A stretch of 22,894 nt of DNA from an uncultured Clostridia bacterium. GTDB lineage: Bacteria; Bacillota; Clostridia; Oscillospirales; Ruminococcaceae. Both the position numbers and the translations under genes were made by a program. The DNA lies in contig CALBJC010000064.1 of the NCBI GenBank assembly GCA_937892655.1, positions 1 to 22,894 of the forward strand, written 5' to 3'. This document shows, in pieces, positions 15,735 to 21,702 of this stretch. A model generated the notes under the pieces. That model was not told the DNA's origin. It was given only the letters and a program-made list of their open reading frames with translations, and did no database searches. The number at the start of each line of letters is the position of its first letter. Position 1 is the stretch's first letter.

Positions 15735-15769
15735 GGGGCCACCATGCAGTATTCTGCAATGGTAGCCCC
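15735..15769 (-). ncRNA. GC-rich hairpin, candidate small RNA or 3' end of the spoVA transcript
   Basis: Arms 15759-15769 and 15735-15745 pair over 11 bp, then a bulged base, then GCAG/CTGC around an AATA loop. Read as minus-strand RNA the only non-Watson-Crick pair is a U-G wobble; on the plus strand the same position is a C-A mismatch, so the structure favours minus-strand transcription. A possible promoter (TTGAAA 15814-15819, 16 bases, TATAAT 15792-15797) lies just upstream. The stem is not followed at once by a T-run, so it is not a classical terminator; a TTTT occurs about 8 bases later. Confidence 0.4.
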
Positions 15770-15791
15770 AATATCGAATTATGATACAATT

Positions 15792-15819
15792 ATTATAATA
15801 TATATCTTTCAAATTTCAA
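15792..15819 (-). promoter_or_regulatory. Possible promoter upstream of the hairpin RNA
   Basis: On the minus strand TTGAAA (15814-15819), 16 bases, TATAAT (15792-15797). The -10 is perfect, but the surroundings are very AT-rich, where such matches arise easily. Confidence 0.35.
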
Positions 15820-15852
15820 ATAGCAAGTTTTCGACATTTTCTTTATCAAATT

Positions 15853-16206
15853 TTATTTATTTCCAGGCTTGAATATAATGCCCGCAAGCAGACCAAAAAG
15901 CAGTGCAGCAGTAATTCCTGCTGAAGAAGCTGTAAGACCGCCTGATATGACACCAATTAAGCCTTTTTCATCAATAGCAGTTTTCACACCTTCTGAAAGA
16001 AGATAACCAAATCCCGTCAATGGTACTGATGCCCCGGCACCTGCAAAATCAATAAGGTTTTCATACAATCCTATTGCACCAAGAAAAACGCCTGACACTA
16101 CATAAGAAACTAATATCCTTGCAGGTGTTAGCTTTGTAAATTCTATCAGCACCTGTCCTACTGCACATAGTGTGCCACCTACTAAAAATGCTTTGAGATA
16201 CTCCAT
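15853..16206 (-). CDS. spoVAE: Stage V sporulation protein AE (SpoVAE/SpoVAEb)
   Basis: A 117-residue, very hydrophobic protein of the SpoVA channel, which moves dipicolinic acid into the forespore and out again at germination. Family features are the N-terminal YLKAFLVGGTLCAVGQVLI, then LTPARILV, FAGAGASVPLTGFG and the C-terminal GGLTASSAGITAALLFG. Hydrophobic segments cover most of the chain. I chose the ATG at 16206, with AAAGGAG 7 bases upstream; the frame is open 20 codons further but overlaps spoVAD without a better site. It starts directly after the spoVAD stop (one base between), so the two are coupled. Confidence 0.93.
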   Translation of the reverse strand: MEYLKAFLVGGTLCAVGQVLIEFTKLTPARILVSYVVSGVFLGAIGLYENLIDFAGAGASVPLTGFGYLLSEGVKTAIDEKGLIGVISGGLTASSAGITAALLFGLLAGIIFKPGNK

Positions 16207-16207
16207 T

Positions 16208-17227
16208 TTAGTCTCCTTTACTATCTGATATCCAGACAAGATGAGCAATCCCCGGTATACTTTCACCCTGCTGGTTTATTGTTGGCGATAATAAAGCGCC
16301 TGTTGCCATAAAAAGTATATTTTTAATCTCACCTTTTCTAAGCTTTGGCAGAAAATAACCGCACAGCATACTAGCCGCACATCCGCAGCCAGACCCACCA
16401 GCATGAACATCCTGATTTTCAAAATCAAAAATCATCATTCCGCAGTCCTTATGATTTTTTGATATATCGATATTATCACGCAAAAGCAGTTCATGTAACG
16501 CTTTACTACCGATTTTGCCCAAATCGCCTGTAACAATATAATCAAAGCTTTCAGGCTTTAAGCTTGTATCTGTAAAAAATTGTTTTAATGTTTCATACGC
16601 TGCAGGCGCCATAGCAGCGCCCATATTGTTTGCATCTGTAACGCCCATATCAACTATCCTGCCTATTGTGACAGCACGGACATACGGCGGCATATCACAA
16701 TCAGAAACGATCACTGCACCCGATGCAGTTGCTGTCCACTGGGATGTTGGCGTTCTCTGACCGCCATAATCGAGCGGATATCTGTACTGCCTTTCAGCTG
16801 TGCGGAAATGTGATGAGGTTGTAGCAACTACATTTTTACCGATTTTATTGTCAACCATAATAGATGATAACAGCAATCCCTCAGCCATTGTTGAACAAGC
16901 ACCATATATTCCCAAAAAAGGAATGTCAAGGCTTCTGATACCGAATGTTGTACCGACGCATTGATTCAAAAGGTCACCGCCAAACATAAAGTCAATATTT
17001 TGTGCTTTCATATTGCATTTTTTCAGAGCTATTTCTATTGTCTGCTTTTGCATCTGACTTTCGCCTTTTTCAAATGTATCCTGAGAAAAGTAAGGATCCT
17101 GACACAGTTTATCAAAATATTCACTCATAGGACCCTGGCTTTCCTTTTCACCACCTATACAGGCAAAAGATTTAATTGATGGAGGCATAGTCATTTTAAA
17201 TGTGCATTGTGAAATTCTATCTGACAT
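16208..17227 (-). CDS. spoVAD: Stage V sporulation protein AD (SpoVAD)
   Basis: A 339-residue thiolase-fold protein on the inner spore membrane, known from Bacillus to bind dipicolinic acid and to be essential for its uptake. Motifs in order are FMFGGDLLNQC, FLGIYGACSTMAEGLLLS (with the Cys at the thiolase nucleophile position), TTSSHFRTAERQYRYPL, TPTSQWTATASGA, and HAGGSGCGCAAS. The length is as in relatives. AAGGTGAT precedes the start. It is the first gene of its unit: the region upstream is a promoter and a divergent lipoprotein gene, so the usual spoVAC partner is not adjacent. Confidence 0.95.
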   Translation of the reverse strand: MSDRISQCTFKMTMPPSIKSFACIGGEKESQGPMSEYFDKLCQDPYFSQDTFEKGESQMQKQTIEIALKKCNMKAQNIDFMFGGDLLNQCVGTTFGIRSLDIPFLGIYGACSTMAEGLLLSSIMVDNKIGKNVVATTSSHFRTAERQYRYPLDYGGQRTPTSQWTATASGAVIVSDCDMPPYVRAVTIGRIVDMGVTDANNMGAAMAPAAYETLKQFFTDTSLKPESFDYIVTGDLGKIGSKALHELLLRDNIDISKNHKDCGMMIFDFENQDVHAGGSGCGCAASMLCGYFLPKLRKGEIKNILFMATGALLSPTINQQGESIPGIAHLVWISDSKGD

Positions 17228-17259
17228 AATCTATCACCTTAATTAAATTTTTCACCATT

Positions 17260-17287
17260 TATTATTCCACCGTAAATCTTTTTATTC
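17260..17287 (-). promoter_or_regulatory. Possible forespore (sigma-G/sigma-F type) promoter of spoVAD
   Basis: On the minus strand TGAATA (17283-17288) and AATAATA (17260-17266), with 16 bases between GAATA and the -10. These resemble the GAATA and CATnnTA elements of sigma-G promoters, but the spacer is shorter than usual and the -10 lacks its C. spoVA genes are sigma-G dependent in Bacillus, which makes this worth listing. Confidence 0.35.
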
Positions 17288-17296
17288 AGAATTTAC

Positions 17297-17325
17297 TTGT
17301 AAGATTATCAAAAATATGATAGAAT
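17297..17325 (+). promoter_or_regulatory. Promoter of the Thr-rich lipoprotein gene
   Basis: TTGTAA (17297-17302), 17 bases, TAGAAT (17320-17325), 24 bases before the start codon and divergent from spoVAD. The -35 is weak and the -10 is good. Confidence 0.5.
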
Positions 17326-17349
17326 ATATCAGGATAAGGAGAATGCATT

Positions 17350-18150
17350 ATGAAATATAAAAAATTAATGTCATTGGCTTTTTCGCTGATACTTTCACTT
17401 AGTCTTTGCTCATGTAAGAATGAAGAGGTTTTGTCGTCTGATACAGATGTCAATCTGTCGCGATATGAGAACACTTCGTCGCAGAGTATTACTGATGATA
17501 TTGACAGTAATATTACATCTGATACTACAACCGAGATGACTACAACCACTACAACAACTGAGAGTATTACAGAAGAGCCATTACCTATTACTCAGACCGC
17601 CATGTCATTAGTTGAGCTAATAAACTCCGATAATGTTTATTTTAAAACAAAGGTTCATGACATGGAGATCGAATATGAAATAATCTACTGCAGAGTCAAG
17701 GATAACGCATACATTTATAATACACTACAGAGCACCGAAATCATTATAGATGGCAACAACGTTTATCAGACTCATCCTGAGCATAAGATTTACGCTCTTG
17801 TCAGCGATAGTAAGGGTAATGAGTATATTTCTCAGGAAATATTCGGCTATAAAAGCTTTGGTTATGAGTTTGTAGAAAGCTCTACATATCTTTCAGGCGG
17901 TCAGAAGATCTCAAGAGAAAAATATGTTGTTGATTATTATGGTACTGACCTTTATTCTGAATGGTTTTTTGATGATAGTAACAACCTTATCAGAATTGAA
18001 GATGATAATCTTATGACAAACGGCAAGACTACTTTTGATGAGATAGTCTTGGAGCTTGGCGAATATCATACAGATTATTTTAATTGTATAGATGATTATA
18101 CCGAGGTTGATGTAGCAACACTGAGTGACTCATTTAGCATTATGGAATAA
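17350..18150 (+). CDS. Secreted lipoprotein with a Thr-rich linker, function unknown
   Basis: The 266 residues begin with a lipoprotein signal: basic KYKK, a hydrophobic core, and LCSC, placing the lipidated Cys at residue 22. A Ser/Thr/Glu-rich linker follows (about 23-80, including a run of seven Thr), as is common in surface proteins of Ruminococcus-like species. The remaining domain (about 85-266) is rich in Tyr, Asp and Glu and looks mostly beta. Elements such as YEIIYCRVKDNAYIY and YSEWFFDDSNNLIRIEDD are reminiscent of outer-surface LolA/LppX-like folds, but I cannot assign a family. AAGGAG lies 8 bases before the ATG. The cyclophilin gene follows after 47 bases with no clear terminator between. 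Confidence 0.75.
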   Translation: MKYKKLMSLAFSLILSLSLCSCKNEEVLSSDTDVNLSRYENTSSQSITDDIDSNITSDTTTEMTTTTTTTESITEEPLPITQTAMSLVELINSDNVYFKTKVHDMEIEYEIIYCRVKDNAYIYNTLQSTEIIIDGNNVYQTHPEHKIYALVSDSKGNEYISQEIFGYKSFGYEFVESSTYLSGGQKISREKYVVDYYGTDLYSEWFFDDSNNLIRIEDDNLMTNGKTTFDEIVLELGEYHTDYFNCIDDYTEVDVATLSDSFSIME

Positions 18151-18197
18151 ACCTTTTTAAAGGATTATAAAAAATAATATATACGGAGGTAATTACA

Positions 18198-18668
18198 ATG
18201 GTAGTTATTGAAATGGAAAACGGTAAGAAGATCAAGCTTGAGCTTTATACTGATGTTGCACCTATCACAGTTGCAAACTTTGAAAAGCTTGTAAAGAGCG
18301 GTTTTTACGATGGTCTTATCTTCCACAGAGTTATTGAAGGCTTTATGATTCAGGGCGGTGACCCTCAGGGCACAGGCATGGGCGGCGCTGATGAAAAGAT
18401 CAAGGGCGAGTTTGCTGCAAACGGCGTTAAGAATGATCTTAAGCACACAAGAGGCGTTATCTCAATGGCAAGAAGCCAGTTTATGGATTCAGCTTCATCA
18501 CAGTTCTTTATCATGCATAAGGATGCTCCTCACCTCGATGGTCAGTATGCAGCATTCGGTAAGGTTGTAGAGGGTATCGAAGTTGTAGATGAAATTGCTT
18601 CAGTTGACGTAAACTACAACGACAAGCCGCTTACACCACAGGTTATGAAAAAGGTTACTATTGAATAG
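18198..18668 (+). CDS. Peptidyl-prolyl cis-trans isomerase, cyclophilin type
   Basis: Speeds up cis-trans isomerisation of peptide bonds before proline. At 156 residues it is a single cyclophilin domain with no signal peptide, so cytoplasmic. Family motifs are FHRVIEGFMIQGGDPQGTG (with the active-site Arg of FHRV), GVISMARS, SASSQFFIMH, and HLDGQYAAFGKVVEGIEVVD. The Trp that binds cyclosporin in human CypA is His here, as is frequent in bacteria, which predicts weak drug sensitivity. GGAGG lies 9 bases before the ATG. Its codons favour AAG, CTT and GTT more than the flanking genes, consistent with high expression. Confidence 0.95.
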   Translation: MVVIEMENGKKIKLELYTDVAPITVANFEKLVKSGFYDGLIFHRVIEGFMIQGGDPQGTGMGGADEKIKGEFAANGVKNDLKHTRGVISMARSQFMDSASSQFFIMHKDAPHLDGQYAAFGKVVEGIEVVDEIASVDVNYNDKPLTPQVMKKVTIE

Positions 18669-18674
18669 TAAAAC

Positions 18675-18706
18675 AAAAAGCTATGCACATTGTGCATAGC
18701 TTTTTT
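18675..18706. terminator. Bidirectional terminator between the cyclophilin and anti-sigma genes
   Basis: Stem GCTATGCAC (18680-18688) with GTGCATAGC (18692-18700), flanked by A-run and T-run, so it has a T-tail on both strands. It ends the plus-strand cyclophilin transcript and the minus-strand sigma/anti-sigma transcript. Confidence 0.9.
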
Positions 18707-18707
18707 A

Positions 18708-19436
18708 TTATATTACCTTTTCATCATAGAGATAAAGAATATACCCATAGTTTTCGTTTACCGGGAAATTATCTATGTTTGATTTATATGTGTGAAGCGT
18801 AAAATAATAATGCTCATTTTCTCCATCAAAATATGTTTCAAATGCTACAGTAATTCCTGCATTACAAAGCCTTTCAATTTCGTCCTTAAAGTACACATCA
18901 TCACCAACAAGCAGATTACCGTCACTATATATCTCAACAAACACTCTAAAGAGTACATTATCGCCGTATTCCTCTATTGCTTTTTCTAATGCATAGGACT
19001 TAATGAGCTGATTATTATGAGGTGTTGTCTGGATTTTTTCATCTGCCTCGTAATCTGAAATCATTGTTATAGGATTGTATTCAGTGGCATTATCTGTAGG
19101 ATAAAACGGCGGATTTACTATCGGCGTTTGTTGCTCGGAGTTGCCGTTATTGCTCGGTGATTCGTAATAATCATTTGTTATCTCTAAATCGTCAATTGAA
19201 AAATCTTCAGGAACTGTTGTTGTAACGCTTTCTGTAATACTCTCTGTTACTCTGAGTTCACTATCGGTTTTTAAATTCAGCTTATCGTTGATAAATAAAA
19301 TTCCGAAAACCAGTGCCAGTCCCATACATAAGCAGGCTGAAGTTGCTTTAATCATCTTTATGCTTTTTGCTCTTCTAATCTCATATTCATTTTTGCGCTC
19401 AATTACACGCTCAAATACTTCATTATGGTCTTTCAT
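18708..19436 (-). CDS. Probable membrane anti-sigma factor, non-zinc type
   Basis: The 242 residues hold a short charged cytoplasmic part (1-28), one membrane segment (about 31-50), a Thr/Ser/Glu/Pro-rich linker (about 57-125) and an extracytoplasmic domain. The domain has an alpha-beta pattern ending in HYYFTLHTYKS and NYGYILYLYDEKV. Its start overlaps the stop of the ECF sigma gene by four bases (ATGA), with GAGGAGG inside that gene. This position and topology are the classic arrangement for a cognate anti-sigma factor. The cytoplasmic part is very short and lacks the HxxxCxxC motif of zinc anti-sigma proteins, so the sigma-binding mode would be different. The role is inferred from context, since no family was recognised. 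Confidence 0.65.
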   Translation of the reverse strand: MKDHNEVFERVIERKNEYEIRRAKSIKMIKATSACLCMGLALVFGILFINDKLNLKTDSELRVTESITESVTTTVPEDFSIDDLEITNDYYESPSNNGNSEQQTPIVNPPFYPTDNATEYNPITMISDYEADEKIQTTPHNNQLIKSYALEKAIEEYGDNVLFRVFVEIYSDGNLLVGDDVYFKDEIERLCNAGITVAFETYFDGENEHYYFTLHTYKSNIDNFPVNENYGYILYLYDEKVI

Positions 19437-19978
19437 AGGTTTATATCCTCCTCTTTCAGTATTTCTCTAAGGCTTTCTCTTGCCCTTGAAAGTAAATGCT
19501 CTACACTATTTTGTGATTTTTTCATTACAACAGCTATTTCTTTAGCGCTCATATCCTCAAAATACTTAAGCCAGATTGCCTGACGATATTCAAGCTTAAG
19601 GCTTTTTAGCGCTTTATTTATGATTATTTTTCTCTCTTCAATCAAATAAGCGTCTTCAATCAATTCATCAGATGAAATGTCTGTTATCTCTTCAATCTGC
19701 GAATACTGCGCTTTAGATAATGATTTCAGATAATCAAGCGCTATATTTCTTGCAATTGAGTAAAGCCAGGTTTTAAAGCTTGATTTACCCTTGAATTTTG
19801 GTTTTTTAGTTACCAGCTTTACAAATGTATCCTCAGCAAGATTTTCGGCAACATCAGGATTTTTGACATAAGTATTTATATACAGCACCAGCATATCGTA
19901 ATAATCGTCAACAATCACTCTGAAGCTTTCATTGTCACCCTCTAAAAAACGGCGGTAGCTACTTTCACCGTTTGTCAT
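19433..19978 (-). CDS. ECF-type RNA polymerase sigma factor
   Basis: The 181 residues contain sigma region 2 (about 12-85: NPDVAENLAEDTFVKLV and SSFKTWLYSIARNIALDYL) and region 4 (about 122-172: the helix-turn-helix MSAKEIAVVMKKSQNSVEHL followed by SRARESLREIL), with a short linker and no region 1 or 3. This defines the ECF group, which redirects RNA polymerase in response to envelope or other stress. AAAGGAGG lies 7 bases before the ATG. It is cotranscribed with the membrane protein downstream. The 60 bases upstream hold no good sigma-A promoter; a GGCAG and GTCTAA pair has ECF-like spacing and could be an autoregulated promoter, but this is weak. Confidence 0.95.
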   Translation of the reverse strand: MTNGESSYRRFLEGDNESFRVIVDDYYDMLVLYINTYVKNPDVAENLAEDTFVKLVTKKPKFKGKSSFKTWLYSIARNIALDYLKSLSKAQYSQIEEITDISSDELIEDAYLIEERKIIINKALKSLKLEYRQAIWLKYFEDMSAKEIAVVMKKSQNSVEHLLSRARESLREILKEEDINL

Positions 19979-20040
19979 AACGTTGCCTCCTTTCTTTTGG
20001 TTTACATTTATTAGACTATAATTTTTGATTTTTTCTGCCG

Positions 20041-20075
20041 CATAAAAGAAAAATCCACCGAGGTGGTGGATTTTT
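20041..20075 (-). terminator. Rho-independent terminator of the recN/oligopeptide-binding operon
   Basis: An 11-bp stem (20049-20059 with 20065-20075) around a 5-base loop, followed on the minus strand by a T-rich tail. The base of the stem touches the TAA stop codon (20075-20077) of the gene it ends. Confidence 0.87.
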
Positions 20076-21688
20076 TAATCAAAGCATTTTGCTTTTTCAA
20101 ACTTAATACACTTTGTAAAAGGATTATATTCAACATCTGTTATATCCTCGCCAATCAGCAGATACTCAGACTGATAGAAAAGCGGAATATAGTAGTTTTT
20201 ATCTATCATATATTTTTCAGCCTGTGAATAATATGACGCACATTTACTCAACGAGTATTCAAGCTTTGCAGCAGTAATTATCTGATTTAGCTCTGCTATC
20301 TGATATCGATATAATCCGCCATATACATAATTATCAAAAAATCTCTGAGGAAGGTTTTCATCAGCGGTATTATAGCTTAGCGCTACTACAAACTTACCCT
20401 CGCTTATTCTCTTTTCATATTCATCATCAGGCAAAACCTCTACACCGCAGTAAAACTGCAATCCTGTCTGCCATTGAGAAACCACATCGTTTAAGATATC
20501 AAAGTGTTCAAAGCTCTGAGGAACAAGGATATTTGTACCGTCAAGTGAGCTTCTTTCTTTGAGTGTCAGATTACTCTGCCATAAAAGCTGAGCGAGCGAT
20601 AGATTATATTCTTCAGCCGAAGGCTGTGCATAAAGCTCTCTGAAGCTTTTGTTTAGTATTGAAACCTCTGACGGGATAAGACCTGTAGCCTTTTTCAGCG
20701 ACCTTGGCAGGTCTTCAAATACAGACATATCAAGGCTCATAGCAAGCGCCTGACGCACCTCGTCATACTGCATACATTCATTTTCAAGATTGAAAACCAA
20801 GCCTACTGACATCGTCTGATAGCTTTTGTATGCAAATTCGTTTAAATAATCTTCATCTGAGCCTATATAGTCAACTACATCAGTTTCGCCCTCTGTAAAA
20901 TCATAAAGCTTCTTTTCAGGATTGTTTCTCTGAATAAAATAGTTTATTGCATACGGATAAACTATATTTGCATCATTATAGCTTGTATTTCTTCTCAAAA
21001 TAAGGTAGTTATCCTTACCGTAAGGGTCATACAGCCAGCTAGTAATGTAAAACGGACCGTTTGAAGCTACAGCATTTGTATTAAGACCATATTTGCCTTT
21101 TGTAAAGTAGAAAAATTCTTCATTACAAGGAAATGACGGCGGAGTTGTAAGCAGATATAAAAAATCTGAATTTGCAGAAGAAAGCTCAATTCTAAGCTCA
21201 TAGTCAGACAACGCTTCAACACCAAGAGTATCAAGAGGCGCACCCATTGTATTTATAGCCTGAGCGTTTTTAATACAATAAAATTTTTTGGCGTGTGGCG
21301 AACCCGTATTTGGCGACAAAAGACGCTTAAAGCCGTATACAAAATCGTGAGCTGTCATTTCAGCCTCAAACTCTGCATTTGTCTGCCACTTGATCCCCTC
21401 TTTAATTTTAAAATTATATATAAGACCATCAGCAGAAACAGTATAGCTTTCGCACGCATCGCACTCAATACCGCCCGTCTGCGTTTGTCTTAAAAGACCT
21501 GTATATATATTACTTATAACATTCAAAGACGATAAATCTTCAGCCATCTGAGGATCCAGATTCTGAGGATCGGATAAGAGCGTATACCTGAAAGTATGGC
21601 CGCTACCATCTTCGTCTGAGCAGGCAGTCAGCAAACAAGAGGCTATCATAAAGACAGCCAGCAAAATCGCTGTAAATTTGCCCTTCAA
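20075..21688 (-). CDS. ABC transporter substrate-binding lipoprotein, oligopeptide-binding (OppA/DppA) family
   Basis: A 537-residue extracytoplasmic solute receptor of the SBP family 5 type. The lipobox LLTAC puts the lipidated Cys at residue 23. TFRYTLLSDPQNLDPQMAED, then LSSLNVISNIYTGLLRQTQT, and IKWQTNAEFEAEMTAHDFVY are typical N-lobe sequences. The C-terminal LAQLLWQSN and YYIPLFYQSEYLLI fit the second lobe. The start is a TTG; an in-frame TAA lies directly before it, and the next Met (residue 14) would remove the basic head of the signal, so TTG is the only sensible choice. The ribosome binding site (AGTGAG) is weak. It follows recN by 14 bases. No permease or ATPase gene is next to it, so it may share another transporter. 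Confidence 0.9.
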   Translation of the reverse strand: MKGKFTAILLAVFMIASCLLTACSDEDGSGHTFRYTLLSDPQNLDPQMAEDLSSLNVISNIYTGLLRQTQTGGIECDACESYTVSADGLIYNFKIKEGIKWQTNAEFEAEMTAHDFVYGFKRLLSPNTGSPHAKKFYCIKNAQAINTMGAPLDTLGVEALSDYELRIELSSANSDFLYLLTTPPSFPCNEEFFYFTKGKYGLNTNAVASNGPFYITSWLYDPYGKDNYLILRRNTSYNDANIVYPYAINYFIQRNNPEKKLYDFTEGETDVVDYIGSDEDYLNEFAYKSYQTMSVGLVFNLENECMQYDEVRQALAMSLDMSVFEDLPRSLKKATGLIPSEVSILNKSFRELYAQPSAEEYNLSLAQLLWQSNLTLKERSSLDGTNILVPQSFEHFDILNDVVSQWQTGLQFYCGVEVLPDDEYEKRISEGKFVVALSYNTADENLPQRFFDNYVYGGLYRYQIAELNQIITAAKLEYSLSKCASYYSQAEKYMIDKNYYIPLFYQSEYLLIGEDITDVEYNPFTKCIKFEKAKCFD

Positions 21689-21702
21689 TTATCTCACTTC
21701 TT

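Larger units (their letters stand above)
15593..15852. other. Gene-free AT-rich spacer between spoVAE and the ribbon-helix-helix gene
   Basis: With the promoter just described, this makes 312 bases without a convincing protein gene. It holds a perfect dyad ATACAA-CT-TTGTAT (15612-15625), about 20 bases upstream of the -35 box of the ribbon-helix-helix gene, a run of alternating AT around 15660-15710, and the GC-rich hairpin listed separately. A 42-codon plus-strand frame starting at 15744 lacks a ribosome binding site and was not accepted. Confidence 0.6.

Noticed and set aside
15744..15872. A 42-codon plus-strand frame starting within the GC-rich hairpin.
   Set aside because: No ribosome binding site, low-complexity Ile-rich content in AT-rich DNA, and it runs into the end of spoVAE on the other strand.
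17286..17549. An 87-codon minus-strand frame opposite the lipoprotein gene, in the place where spoVAC might be expected.
   Set aside because: It has no SpoVAC-like membrane segments or motifs, and it is the shadow of the Thr-rich plus-strand gene.
17525..17570. The ACA/ACT-rich stretch as a tandem repeat element.
   Set aside because: It is the low-complexity Thr-coding linker of the lipoprotein, not an independent repeat.
18151..18165. CCTTTTTAAAGG after the lipoprotein gene as a terminator.
   Set aside because: The palindrome is AT-rich with almost no loop and no T-run follows, so it would not terminate.
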